In this document: piece by piece, positions 46,267 through 55,392 of the stretch
Layout: the number at the start of each line of letters is the position of its first letter
How positions within the stretch are numbered: the stretch's first letter is position 1
NCBI RefSeq assembly: GCF_011752935.1
Contig: NZ_VWWO01000001.1
Location: 806,001-870,000, forward strand
Direction of reading: 5' to 3'
Length of the DNA stretch: 64,000 nt
From: Chitinophaga sp. Cy-1792
GTDB lineage: Bacteria; Bacteroidota; Bacteroidia; Chitinophagales; Chitinophagaceae
The notes under the pieces: generated by a model
What the model saw: only the letters and a program-made list of their open reading frames with translations
Database searches by the model: none
Told to the model about the DNA's origin: nothing
Translations under genes and position numbers: made by a program

Positions 46267-47337
46267 ATGAAAAAATTTATTATCTGGGGCCTGGTAACGG
46301 TAGGTGCAGTAGTACTGATAATGTGGAAGCTCAACGCAAATAAAAAAGCCAACGAAGACAAAATCAACTTTGTAAAAGAAAGTAATATCGGCGATGTTCC
46401 TGTATTGATCCAGAAAGTATCCCGCAACGACTTTGCTGATGGCTTCCTGGCTAACGGAAACTTCACCCCTGTTCGCGAACTTTCCTACATGGCCGAAACG
46501 AACGGTCGTATTACCAAACTGCTGGTGGATGAAGGCAGCGCAGTAAAACAAGGTCAGATAATCGCTTATATAGATGGTCAGCTCTTCAATACAGATCTGG
46601 AATCTGCCAAAGCTAATCTGCAACAACTGAAAGTTGATAAAGAAAGATATGAATCCGCTTTCCAGACAGGTGGTGTTACCCAGAAACAGGTAGACGATGC
46701 ACGCCTGCAGTATGATGTAGCCAAAACACGCTACGAAGCTGCCAGCCGCCGTGTAAGCGATACCTACGTGAAAGCGCCTATCTCCGGTATCATCAATAAA
46801 AAATATATCGAACAGGGTGCTTATCTCTCCGCAGGTAACAAAATGTTTGATATCGTAGACGTTTCCCGCCTGAAACTGGCTGTGAACGTGCCTGAAGGAC
46901 AAGTTGTAGGCTTGAAGAAAGGCCAGAAAGTAGAAGTGACTACTTCTGTATTCCCTGAAGCTAAATACGAAGCTGTCATCACTTTCATCGCTGCCAAAGG
47001 TGATAATTCCCTCAACTATCCTGTTGAAATGGAAGTTGTTAACCAGTCTGCAAAAGAACTGAAAGCCGGTATGTACGGAACTGCGCACTTCGCCTCTCCT
47101 GAAACTGATAAGACGATGTTCATTGCACGTACCGCTTTCGTAGGTGGTGTAAACGGTAACCAGGTTTATGTAATGGACGGCAACAAAGCTAAGCTCCGTA
47201 AAGTAATCGCTGGCCGCATCATCGGCGACCAGGTTGAAATCCGTGAAGGCCTGAACGAAGGCGAAACAGTGATCACCAGCGGTCAGATCAACCTGACAGA
47301 TGGTGCTTCCGTAACTGTTCAACAGGCTGGGAAATAA
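46267..47337 (+). CDS. RND efflux periplasmic adaptor (membrane-fusion protein)
   Basis: Adaptor of 356 aa joining the inner-membrane pump to the TolC duct. The ATG at 46267 is chosen over an in-frame TTG at 46261 because it opens with a basic, hydrophobic anchor (MKKFIIWGLVTVGAVVLIMW). The lipoyl-type half motifs are GRITKLLVDEGSAVKQGQIIAYID and TYVKAPISGIINKKYIEQGA, separated by a coiled coil. The beta-barrel and membrane-proximal domains follow (VYVMDGNKAKLRKVIAGRI, GETVITSGQINL). The pump gene starts 36 bp after the stop. Confidence 0.94.
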   Translation: MKKFIIWGLVTVGAVVLIMWKLNANKKANEDKINFVKESNIGDVPVLIQKVSRNDFADGFLANGNFTPVRELSYMAETNGRITKLLVDEGSAVKQGQIIAYIDGQLFNTDLESAKANLQQLKVDKERYESAFQTGGVTQKQVDDARLQYDVAKTRYEAASRRVSDTYVKAPISGIINKKYIEQGAYLSAGNKMFDIVDVSRLKLAVNVPEGQVVGLKKGQKVEVTTSVFPEAKYEAVITFIAAKGDNSLNYPVEMEVVNQSAKELKAGMYGTAHFASPETDKTMFIARTAFVGGVNGNQVYVMDGNKAKLRKVIAGRIIGDQVEIREGLNEGETVITSGQINLTDGASVTVQQAGK

Positions 47338-47373
47338 GGAAAACGTGTAACCGGGACTACAAACTCTTTCAAC

Positions 47374-50300
47374 ATGAAGATTACTGAAGTATCGATAAAA
47401 CGACCTACCGTCGTAGTGGTGGTGTTTACCATCCTTACGCTGCTGGGCGTGATGAGCTATAAAGCCCTGAACTATGAGCTCCTGCCTAAGTTCAGCTCTC
47501 CGATAGTTACTATTGCCACGGTATATCCGGGCGCATCTCCTAACGAGGTGGAAAGTACTGTCACCAAAAAAATTGAAGATGCGATCGCATCTATGGAAAA
47601 AATCAAGAAGATCACTTCCAAATCTTCTGAAAGCCTTTCCGTTATCACTGTAGAACTGAATAACGACGCGAACGTGGACATCGCACTCCAGGACGCGCAG
47701 CGTAAGGTAAATGCTATCCTGGCCGATCTGCCAGGTGATGCAAAACCACCTTCCCTGAATAAGTTCTCTATTGATGACCTGCCTATCATGACGTTGTCTG
47801 CTACTGCAACAATGGATGATAAAGCATTCTATGATCTGATGGATAAAAAGATTCAGCCTATCCTTTCCCGTTTACCAGGCGTTGCCCAGGTATCCCTGAT
47901 CGGTGGCCAGGAACGTGAAATCCAGATCAACGTAGATCCTAAGAAACTGCAGGCATTCAACCTTTCTATCCTGGAACTGCGTCAGCTGATTACCAATGCA
48001 AACCTCGACTTCCCTACCGGTAAAGTAAAAACAGTTGATCAGCAGATCCTGATCCGCCTTGCCGGTAAATATAAAGATGTTGCACAGCTGAACAACCTGG
48101 TACTGAAAACAATGGACAACGGGTCACAGATACGCCTGATGGATGTTGCCGATGTACAGGATTCGCAGAAAGATGCTGAACGTATTGCCCGTGTAGACGG
48201 TGTAAACGCGATCGCCTTACAGGTACAGAAACAGACAGATGCCAACGCGGTTACTGTTTCTGAAGAAATGAAAAAAGCGATTGCAAAGATCGAAGGTGAA
48301 TATGCAACAGATAAGCTGAAAATCCTGGTGGCTAACGACTCTTCTGAGTTTACACTGGAATCCGCCGACTCTGTAATACATGACCTTATCCTGGCGGTAG
48401 TACTGGTGGCAATAGTAATGCTCCTCTTCCTGCACAGTATTCGTAGTGCCCTTTTCGTTATGATCTCCATCCCGGCTTCACTGATCGCTACTTTCATTGG
48501 TATGAAGCTGATGGGCTTCTCCCTCAACCTGATGTCGCTCCTGGGTCTTTCCCTGGTAGTAGGTATCCTGGTGGATGATGCGATCGTGGTACTGGAAAAT
48601 ATCTACCGTCACATGGAAATGGGTAAAAACCGTGTCCGTGCTGCTTATGACGGTGTAAAGGAAATCGGTTTTACCGTAACTTCCATTACATTGGTAATTG
48701 TGGTAGTGTTCCTGCCTATCTCTTTAACGAATGAACTGGTATCTAAAATCCTCCGTGAGTTCTGTGTGGTGGTAATGATTTCAACGATGTTGAGCTTGCT
48801 CTCTTCTTTCATGATCGTGCCATTACTGTCGTCCCGACTGGGTAAACTGGAACATATCACCGGTAAAAATATCTTTGAGAAATTTATTCTCTGGTTTGAA
48901 AAACAACTGCAGAAATTCACCGACTGGATGACAGGCCTGCTTCGTTGGGCACTGGCACATAAACGCTGGACTATCCTGGGTTCTGTTGGTCTGCTGATCC
49001 TGTCTTTCATGCTGGTAGGTAAAGGTTACATCGGTGGTGAGTTTATCCCTAAAGGTGACCGCGGACAATTCATCGTGCAGCTGGAAATGCCGAAAGATGC
49101 ATCTGTTCAGCAATCCAATATGGCTACACGTACCGCAGAACAATACCTGAATAAGAAGAAAGAAATCACCCGTCTGATTACTACCGTGGGCCAGACTTCA
49201 GAAGATGGCTTCGGTACTTCTCAGTCTACCGCATATAAATCAGAAATTACGGTGATGCTGGTGCCTGCGGAAGAGCGTAAAGATGGTTCGGATATCTATG
49301 CAGCGAAAATCAAGAAAGAGCTGAAAGCAATCCTGCCAGGTGTGAAAGTTAAGACTACTGACGTTAGTATCCTGGGTACTGCAGAACGTGCGCCTGTAGA
49401 ACTGATCGTGATGGGTTCCGAAATGGACAGCGTAATGGCTTTTGCCAAAATCGCCATGGACACACTGAAAACCATTCCGGGTTCCAGTGAGGTGAAACTC
49501 TCTGTAGAAGAGGGTAACCCAGAAATCAACGTGAAAGTGGACCGCGATAAAATGGCGGCACTGGGCCTCACACTGGATGCAGTGGGTGGTACTATGCAGA
49601 CAGCCTTCTCCGGTACAGCCGATGATTCCAAGATGAAATTCCGTCAGGGAGATTATGAATATGATATCAACTTACGCTTCGATGATTTCAACAGAAAGAA
49701 CCTGGAAGACGTTGCTAACATTCAGTTCATAAATAATAAGGGACAACTCATAAAATTGTCGCAATTTGCAGCCGTAACAGAAGGCTCCGGACCTAGCCAT
49801 CTGGAAAGAAGAGATAAAAATACTTCTGTATCTGTACAATCTCAGGTGATGGGACGACCATCAGGTACTGTAACCCAGGAGTTTGCCGCTAAACTGGAAA
49901 AGATGAAAAGACCTGCCGGCGTTAGTTTTGTATTCGGCGGTGATGCGGAGAACCAGGGCGACTCTTTCGGAACATTAGGTGCAGCACTGCTGATCTCTAT
50001 CGTAATGGTATACCTCATCATGGTGGCACTTTACGATAACTACATCTATCCGTTTGTGGTATTATTCTCCATTCCATTGGCAATTATCGGTGCATTGCTG
50101 GCATTGGCACTCACCAATAATACGCTCAATATCTTTACTATCCTTGGTATGATCATGTTGATCGGTCTGGTGGCCAAGAATGCGATCATCCTGGTCGACT
50201 TTACCAACCAGATGAAAGAGCAGGGCCAGAGCACCTATCAGGCGCTGATTCACGCGAACAATGCGCGTCTGCGTCCGATCCTGATGACTACCATCGCGAT

Positions 50301-50556
50301 GGTAATTGGTATGCTGCCTATTGCAATGGCAACTGGTGGTGTGGCATCTACTAAGAATGGTCTGGCATGGGTAATTATCGGTGGTCTGATAAGCTCCATG
50401 TTCCTGACGCTGATCGTAGTACCGGTTGTGTACATGATCGTAGATATGGGTATGGCGAAGCTGGGTATGGGCAGATTATCGAAGAAAAGATATATCCGTC
50501 AGCGTATGGTGGCTTCTTATGAAGAAGTGCCTTTAAATGAAATACACGTCAATTAA
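47374..50556 (+). CDS. RND-family multidrug efflux pump (inner membrane)
   Basis: Proton-driven exporter of 1060 aa, HAE-1/AcrB-like. The first helix follows MKITEVSIKRPTVVVVVFTI. Helix 4 carries the proton-relay pair LVDDAIVVLENIYRHME. The second half has the matching MLIGLVAKNAIILVDFTNQ and the conserved MTTIAMVIGMLPIAMATG segment. Porter domains include YPGASPNEVESTVTKKIEDA. Twelve membrane helices are expected. Substrates cannot be predicted. The operon ends with a terminator 50 bp after the stop. Confidence 0.96.
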   Translation: MKITEVSIKRPTVVVVVFTILTLLGVMSYKALNYELLPKFSSPIVTIATVYPGASPNEVESTVTKKIEDAIASMEKIKKITSKSSESLSVITVELNNDANVDIALQDAQRKVNAILADLPGDAKPPSLNKFSIDDLPIMTLSATATMDDKAFYDLMDKKIQPILSRLPGVAQVSLIGGQEREIQINVDPKKLQAFNLSILELRQLITNANLDFPTGKVKTVDQQILIRLAGKYKDVAQLNNLVLKTMDNGSQIRLMDVADVQDSQKDAERIARVDGVNAIALQVQKQTDANAVTVSEEMKKAIAKIEGEYATDKLKILVANDSSEFTLESADSVIHDLILAVVLVAIVMLLFLHSIRSALFVMISIPASLIATFIGMKLMGFSLNLMSLLGLSLVVGILVDDAIVVLENIYRHMEMGKNRVRAAYDGVKEIGFTVTSITLVIVVVFLPISLTNELVSKILREFCVVVMISTMLSLLSSFMIVPLLSSRLGKLEHITGKNIFEKFILWFEKQLQKFTDWMTGLLRWALAHKRWTILGSVGLLILSFMLVGKGYIGGEFIPKGDRGQFIVQLEMPKDASVQQSNMATRTAEQYLNKKKEITRLITTVGQTSEDGFGTSQSTAYKSEITVMLVPAEERKDGSDIYAAKIKKELKAILPGVKVKTTDVSILGTAERAPVELIVMGSEMDSVMAFAKIAMDTLKTIPGSSEVKLSVEEGNPEINVKVDRDKMAALGLTLDAVGGTMQTAFSGTADDSKMKFRQGDYEYDINLRFDDFNRKNLEDVANIQFINNKGQLIKLSQFAAVTEGSGPSHLERRDKNTSVSVQSQVMGRPSGTVTQEFAAKLEKMKRPAGVSFVFGGDAENQGDSFGTLGAALLISIVMVYLIMVALYDNYIYPFVVLFSIPLAIIGALLALALTNNTLNIFTILGMIMLIGLVAKNAIILVDFTNQMKEQGQSTYQALIHANNARLRPILMTTIAMVIGMLPIAMATGGVASTKNGLAWVIIGGLISSMFLTLIVVPVVYMIVDMGMAKLGMGRLSKKRYIRQRMVASYEEVPLNEIHVN

Positions 50557-50606
50557 GATATTTAAGTTTTGTTACTAACAGTGTAACAGTTGTAGGTTTA
50601 GGTAAT

Positions 50607-50640
50607 AGCCGGAATAATCTTATTCCGGCTTATTTTTTAT
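50607..50640 (+). terminator. Terminator of the efflux operon
   Basis: Stem AGCCGGAATA / TATTCCGGCT with a short loop and a following T-rich run (TATTTTTT), 51 bp after the pump stop. Confidence 0.85.
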
Positions 50641-50703
50641 ATAGAGATAAAAAAAATGCGCAGGTATACTACCAGCGCACTTTTTATAAAGACGAAATAT
50701 TTG

Positions 50704-51618
50704 CTAGCTGATCAATTTATAATTTTTATACTCCCCTATTCTCCAGCCGGTAATTTTCTCAATCTCATGGAGCACACGGTGTCTTGGTTTGAAACGACCG
50801 CGGGAAGGATCATATTTAAACTCCCAGTTTTGCTGGGCGATAGCATCATGCATAATAGCAGGATGTGTGCCGGTAAAAGGAGCAAGAATATCAATTACAG
50901 AATGGAAATCAAATGGTTCCTCTTCCCTGGTAAACTCTGGTGAAGTGGCTCCCTGGGAATAGTAGCTGCTAAACTTTTTAACCTTTCCACGCAGCAGATA
51001 TGGGTTACGGCAGTAAGAATAATGGTAGATATGTGCGTTCAGTAATTTTACTTTCAGCTTGGTACCATTTTTCTTTTCATCTTCGTTATACGCTTCTTCC
51101 GAATCGTAGAGGCGGAAGCCCTGAGAGTCGCGATAGCTGAAAACTTTAGGATCGTTCCGGGTAATACGGATTTCCTTGCTGTGCCATTTGCGGGTAGGCC
51201 CGATGTGATTATAGTCGCCCACGAAGTGATAGAAAGGAAACAGGAAACCATCCACTTTTTTGTTGTGGAGATTTTCCAGCATGGCCTGTCTTATTTCCGG
51301 GATGTCTTTTTCATGGATTAATTCATCAGACTGGATATGAAACGCCCAGTCAGCGTCCGGGGAAATTGCTTTCAGGCCGATATTTGCCTGTTGCGCAAAG
51401 ATTTTCCCACCTTTGGTCATTGCAATACTCCATTCAGTATCGATGATCCGGATTTTAGGAGAACCAATTGCTTCAATTGCCTCGCGGGTACCATCGTCCC
51501 CTTTCCCGACAATGGCAATAAACTCATCTACCAATGGCAATACAGATTTGATAGATTGAATTACAGGGTATCCATACGTAAAACTATTACGCATGTACGA
51601 AAATCCACTTACTTTCAT
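50704..51618 (-). CDS. Glycosyltransferase (GT2-like)
   Basis: Protein of 304 aa with a GT-A-like start: GFSYMRNSFTYGYPVIQSI, then DEFIAIVGKGDDGTREAIEAI (donor-binding loop) and FHIQSDELIHEKDIPEIRQA, where the SDE segment corresponds to the metal-binding site. The remainder is rich in aromatic and charged residues and lacks membrane helices. The family fits enzymes of surface-glycan synthesis. It stands alone between two terminators and has no linked polysaccharide genes, so its acceptor is unknown. Confidence 0.78.
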   Translation of the reverse strand: MKVSGFSYMRNSFTYGYPVIQSIKSVLPLVDEFIAIVGKGDDGTREAIEAIGSPKIRIIDTEWSIAMTKGGKIFAQQANIGLKAISPDADWAFHIQSDELIHEKDIPEIRQAMLENLHNKKVDGFLFPFYHFVGDYNHIGPTRKWHSKEIRITRNDPKVFSYRDSQGFRLYDSEEAYNEDEKKNGTKLKVKLLNAHIYHYSYCRNPYLLRGKVKKFSSYYSQGATSPEFTREEEPFDFHSVIDILAPFTGTHPAIMHDAIAQQNWEFKYDPSRGRFKPRHRVLHEIEKITGWRIGEYKNYKLIS

Positions 51619-51838
51619 AGGTTGTCAGTGTTTGATAATTGTAGGCTTTTCTGTTATGACAGTTCTAAAGTTGCATTCATTAGTCCGTTCGTTGGTTCGC
51701 ATATTTGATGCCGCAGTGCGGCATAGCTACATCTAAAGTGTCTCAAAAATAGGGTAAAAAGCCGGGATTTCGTATATGATAAGTTTAAGCCCCGGTTAAT
51801 TATTGCCGGGGCTGTATAGTATTATATATTAGAATATT

Positions 51839-53254
51839 TTAAAGTTTGGCGTTTTGCCTTACTGCTTCGAAAGTAATATTGGAGGTGAGATGGCCATTTT
51901 CGAAAACAGTAACCAGCTGATCCTTCAAATCAGGGAATTCTTCTTCCCTAACGGTAATGAATACACCGTTTTCTACTACCAGCTTAAGTTTGCCTGCTTT
52001 GGATTTTTTGAAAGAAGTGCGTAGATGACCATCTTTATCCAATTCGGCAGGAGATTTCTGTACATCGATATGTTTACCGTTTACCTGTGCATAGGAGCAT
52101 TTGAGTGCAAACTCCTGGGTATCACGGTTTACGCGTTGGAGTAATGCGCCGCCCATACCGAGTACAAGGTTTTCTGCGCTGATACCGGCTTGCTCCAGTG
52201 CGGCAAAAATGCCAGGGATAGAAGAATAGCTGATGCCATCTCCCTGGATCACCCGCACTTGTGGAGGCAATACCTTGTATCCTTTTTCATTGGTAGTGTA
52301 TCCAAACTTATCCATAAGGATCTGGAATACACGGAGGAGTGTTTGAACGGGGTCGCCACTGTCGGGGCGTATCACCAAAGTACCCTGTCTGCTGAGGATC
52401 TGCTCTTTCAGTGCAGTGCCCCAGTATTCTTCGCAGGCGCGGAAGATGTTGTAGGAATCAGAAACACAGGCGATGGTTCCGGTGGGGAAGGTATCCAGCA
52501 CATGTTTAAAGATTTCCAGTTCACCTTCTTCGCCGAGGAGGGTACAGATGCTATGCTCAGTGGCCGGGATGGAAAGGCCGGGTGCGGTTTTGGCCTGGTA
52601 GTACCTTTTTGCAAAGGTAGAACCGGGAATGGTGTCACTGCCGGAGAAGTTGACCAGGTGGGCGCTACCGCCGATGCCTGCACTTTCTACGCTGCTGGCG
52701 CCGCGGAAACCGAAGTCATTCAGTACAAAATCAATTCCGGCAAAGGCTTCAGCAGAAGCAGTTTTGTTATAATAGTCTACTACTACTTTCTTGATTTCTC
52801 TTGATACGGAGGCCACGGTGCATGGATACCATACCTGCATCAGTAATGTTTCCAGGAAGTTGGTCAGCCAGAAACAGGCAGGGTCCGTGTTTTCGATGGT
52901 CATCAGTACATTTCGTACAGGCACTACCGTTCCTTCGGGTACTGCTTTGATACGTACCGGCAGCTTACCGCCATGTTTTTCAACGATATAGTCGAATTTG
53001 CTTCTCTCAAAAACATCATTTCTCCCAAATACTTCCAGCAATTCTTTTTCTGCCTCATCAATTTTTTCTTTGGTGATGACTACCCCTTCCAGGTATTCTT
53101 TGAGGAAGTACTGGAGGCCATAGAACACGGTTTCATTGAATTTACCACCACGGCTCTCGAGATAGGAATAGATGAATTCGGTACCAGGGATATATAATTT
53201 GTGGTGAGAGTATTTATAAGCATCGGCCAGCAAAACGAGATTCTCTTTTGTCAT
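51839..53254 (-). CDS. nadV: Nicotinamide phosphoribosyltransferase (NadV/NAMPT type)
   Basis: Salvages nicotinamide with phosphoribosyl pyrophosphate to NMN. The 471-aa protein shows NAMPT rather than PncB features: LADAYKYSHHKLYIPGTEFIYSYLESR at the start, FLETLLMQVWYPCTVAS, the DFGFRGASSVESAGIGGSAH block and TFPTGTIACVSDSYNIFRA. The C-terminal GGALLQRVNRDTQEFALKCSY is also typical. Co-transcribed with nadM (12-bp gap), whose enzyme converts NMN to NAD. Confidence 0.93.
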   Translation of the reverse strand: MTKENLVLLADAYKYSHHKLYIPGTEFIYSYLESRGGKFNETVFYGLQYFLKEYLEGVVITKEKIDEAEKELLEVFGRNDVFERSKFDYIVEKHGGKLPVRIKAVPEGTVVPVRNVLMTIENTDPACFWLTNFLETLLMQVWYPCTVASVSREIKKVVVDYYNKTASAEAFAGIDFVLNDFGFRGASSVESAGIGGSAHLVNFSGSDTIPGSTFAKRYYQAKTAPGLSIPATEHSICTLLGEEGELEIFKHVLDTFPTGTIACVSDSYNIFRACEEYWGTALKEQILSRQGTLVIRPDSGDPVQTLLRVFQILMDKFGYTTNEKGYKVLPPQVRVIQGDGISYSSIPGIFAALEQAGISAENLVLGMGGALLQRVNRDTQEFALKCSYAQVNGKHIDVQKSPAELDKDGHLRTSFKKSKAGKLKLVVENGVFITVREEEFPDLKDQLVTVFENGHLTSNITFEAVRQNAKL

Positions 53255-53266
53255 AGCAGTAAGTTT

Positions 53267-54175
53267 TTAGTCTTGGGTAGAATATTTTTTGAGTAGCAAC
53301 TGCATCAGCGGGATATGGGTATCGGTAATTTCCTGTTGTGCAATCAGTTGTGGGATATCTTTTACGTTTACCCATCTGAGTGCTTCCAGGTCGTCCCCTG
53401 CTGCTGGTTCGCCATAGATCAGGTCTGTGGCAAAGAGTGTGGTGATGATTTTATTGACTTCGCTGCGGTAGCGCCAGTCGTTTACCCGCAGAGAGGAAAC
53501 ATATTCGAAATCGCCGGGTTCAAAGGTGCCGCATTCTTCCTGCAGTTCGCGGCGTGCGGCAGCTTCGAAAGATTCGTCTTCCGGGTCAGAGAAGCCTCCT
53601 GGCAGCCGCCAGGCTGTTTCGTTCGGCTTTCTGCCGAGCAGTAATTCCGTTTTATTGTTTCTGAATACGGCGATATCTACAGTGGCATATACAGACGGAA
53701 AAAGACTGTAGGTATTGTAGATAATGCCAGCCCGGAACTCTTCTGTGTCGAAAACCTTGTCAGAAATGGCTTCCCGGAGGGCGGTAGCATTATAATCGCT
53801 TACCGGTGGCAGCGCTACGGTTGGGTAACGGCCGGTGTAGGTGCCTATAAAGCTATCCCGGCTGCCATACAGCTGAAATGTTTCATGCGGGAAGGTATTA
53901 TGTAATAGTTCGTCCAGTTTGTGGGACCAGACCATATCAGATTTCTGGTCGCTGAGCGGAAGCACAATGATTTCCGGAAACAGCTGTTTGATCATTCTTT
54001 CCCGGGTGTGGTAGTCGAGTGGGTTCTTCCTGCTACCTTTTACCGGACTAACGCCGAGTACTATCAGCACGCGGTTGTGCTGTTCTTTCACCTGTCTGAT
54101 GATTTCCAGGTGTCCTTCATGTAAGGATGGTGTTTGAAACCTGGCGATAATAACTCCTGTGGGCTTTGTGTGCAT
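53267..54175 (-). CDS. nadM: Bifunctional NMN adenylyltransferase / Nudix hydrolase (NadM-Nudix)
   Basis: Fusion of 302 aa. The N-terminal nucleotidyltransferase domain (about 1-170) has the ATP-binding pattern GVIIARFQTPSLHEGHLEII and a later SRDSFIGTYTGRYP, matching NadM, which turns NMN and ATP into NAD. The C-terminal Nudix domain (about 165-302) has the intact box GGFSDPEDESFEAAARRELQ and EECG and should hydrolyse ADP-ribose. The gene lies 99 bp after nrtR, and its own promoter in that gap is bracketed by two palindromes. Confidence 0.94.
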   Translation of the reverse strand: MHTKPTGVIIARFQTPSLHEGHLEIIRQVKEQHNRVLIVLGVSPVKGSRKNPLDYHTRERMIKQLFPEIIVLPLSDQKSDMVWSHKLDELLHNTFPHETFQLYGSRDSFIGTYTGRYPTVALPPVSDYNATALREAISDKVFDTEEFRAGIIYNTYSLFPSVYATVDIAVFRNNKTELLLGRKPNETAWRLPGGFSDPEDESFEAAARRELQEECGTFEPGDFEYVSSLRVNDWRYRSEVNKIITTLFATDLIYGEPAAGDDLEALRWVNVKDIPQLIAQQEITDTHIPLMQLLLKKYSTQD

Positions 54176-54187
54176 CTTCGGTGCTAT

Positions 54188-54208
54188 TTTGTGTAATTAT
54201 GACACAAA
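54188..54208. promoter_or_regulatory. Putative NrtR operator 1
   Basis: 21-bp palindrome TTTGTGTAATTATGACACAAA with 7-bp perfect arms. It covers the -7 box and the predicted start of transcription of nadM. Centre at 54198. Confidence 0.68.
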
Positions 54209-54235
54209 TATAAGCAGGTATTTTATATCTCCAAA
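54205..54235 (-). promoter_or_regulatory. Promoter of nadM-nadV
   Basis: On the minus strand TTTG (54235-54232), a 19-bp spacer, then TATATTTG (54212-54205). This is an exact match to the Bacteroidota TTTG-N19-TAnnTTTG consensus. Transcription should start near 54198, about 23 nt before the nadM start. Confidence 0.78.
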
Positions 54236-54240
54236 ATAAT

Positions 54241-54261
54241 TTTTGTAAAAATTACACAAAA
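54241..54261. promoter_or_regulatory. Putative NrtR operator 2
   Basis: TTTTGTAAAAATTACACAAAA, a 21-bp imperfect copy of operator 1 whose right half matches TTACACAAA. Centre 54251, 53 bp (about five helical turns) from operator 1, just upstream of the -33 box. Confidence 0.6.
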
Positions 54262-54274
54262 TAAAATCCCGGGG

Positions 54275-54961
54275 TTAGATTTCGAAGGCCATACCTTCTT
54301 TTTTCAGCTGGAAGTATTTCTCTTCATTGAAGCTGAAAAGCTTTGCCGGACGGCCTTGCGACACCTGTTTCTGTTTTTCGTTATGCGCGAAAAGGATGCC
54401 CAGGTGATTAATTTTTTTCTGAAAATTTCTTCTGTCGATAGGTCTGTCGAGCAGGGTTTCGTATAATTTTTCCAGGTCGGCGATGGGGAACTTCTGATCC
54501 AGGAGTTCGAAGCCGATAGGTTCGTATCTTATTTTATTACGGAGGCGTTTTACGGCCAGGTCAATAATGGTGGCGTGGTCAAATGCCAGGTCTGGCAAAT
54601 CCTTGATATTGAACCAGGAGGCATCTTCTGCGTCGGAGCTGGCGGCCAGCTTATAGTTGGTTGGGTTTACCAGTCCGAAATAGGCGATAGACACTACGCG
54701 GCCTCTCGGGTCGCGGTCGGGGCCTCCAAAGGTATATAACTGTTCAAGGTAATTGATATTCACGCCGGATTCGGTCAGTAGTTCACGGGTAACGGCATCT
54801 TCCAGCGATTCTTCATCACGTACAAATCCGCCGGGGAGCGCCCAGCTATGCAGGTAAGGCTCTATGGTACGTTTGATCAGCAGTACCACAATGCCTTCCT
54901 TTGGTATATATCCAAATACTACCGCATCAACGGTAAGTCTTATATGTTGCTTGATAGCCAA
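54275..54961 (-). CDS. NrtR-like Nudix-domain transcriptional regulator
   Basis: Regulator of 228 aa with an N-terminal Nudix fold (about 1-145) and a C-terminal winged helix (about 150-228). The Nudix box GGFVRDEESLEDAVTREL and LTESG is degenerate: the first of the two catalytic Glu residues after RE-x-x is Thr. This suggests loss of hydrolysis and a sensing role for ADP-ribose or a related nucleotide. The NAD salvage genes lie immediately downstream under a promoter bracketed by two like palindromes, which supports an NrtR role over the related arabinose regulators. A lipoprotein gene precedes it by 12 bp. Confidence 0.88.
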   Translation of the reverse strand: MAIKQHIRLTVDAVVFGYIPKEGIVVLLIKRTIEPYLHSWALPGGFVRDEESLEDAVTRELLTESGVNINYLEQLYTFGGPDRDPRGRVVSIAYFGLVNPTNYKLAASSDAEDASWFNIKDLPDLAFDHATIIDLAVKRLRNKIRYEPIGFELLDQKFPIADLEKLYETLLDRPIDRRNFQKKINHLGILFAHNEKQKQVSQGRPAKLFSFNEEKYFQLKKEGMAFEI

Positions 54962-54973
54962 AGTAAAAACGGG

Positions 54974-55384
54974 TTATTTGCTGTTAATATAATGTTCGAG
55001 CTGACCTGTTCCCTTATGCAGGTTGATGAAGCGAGGATTTTTTGCCGGATCGAAAACGATAATGGTATTGGCTTCCCATACATCCTGCGGGGTAGGAAGA
55101 TCGATTACTACTTCCTGCGCATTGCTACGAACGAAGAGCAGACTGTCTTTCCCGGCCATATGTCTTTTAAAGCCATGCTGGTCCAGGTAGTCGGTCATTT
55201 CTTTTTTTAATTGCTGGATGGAGTCAGACAGCGGGCCTGGAGCAGGTTTCATCTCCCGGTAAACGTAGCTTTTTTCAGTGATCACGTCATATGCCGATCT
55301 GTCCATTGTCTTTTCACCGCGCTGTTGATTGCAAGCCATCAACCCGCATGCTGCCAGTGATAATATTGAAAATAATTTACGCAT
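54974..55384 (-). CDS. Small lipoprotein, hypothetical
   Basis: About 136 aa with signal FSILSLAACGLMACNQQ; the lipobox Cys follows LMA. I chose the ATG at 55384 because it opens with a basic N-terminus and signal, while the upstream in-frame ATG at 55408 adds eight residues. No known domain is recognised; the mature part is helix-rich with a central strand (EVVIDLPTPQDVWEANTIIVFD). It lies between the NTF2-like gene (8-bp gap) and nrtR (12-bp gap), so the three likely share a transcript. Confidence 0.68.
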   Translation of the reverse strand: MRKLFSILSLAACGLMACNQQRGEKTMDRSAYDVITEKSYVYREMKPAPGPLSDSIQQLKKEMTDYLDQHGFKRHMAGKDSLLFVRSNAQEVVIDLPTPQDVWEANTIIVFDPAKNPRFINLHKGTGQLEHYINSK

Positions 55385-55392
55385 AGCTGTTG

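Noticed and set aside
46252..47322. Long minus-strand frame (356 aa) opposite the membrane-fusion protein
   Set aside because: It is a mirror of the adaptor gene, rich in Phe, Cys and His with no domain. The plus-strand gene has clear family motifs and operon context.
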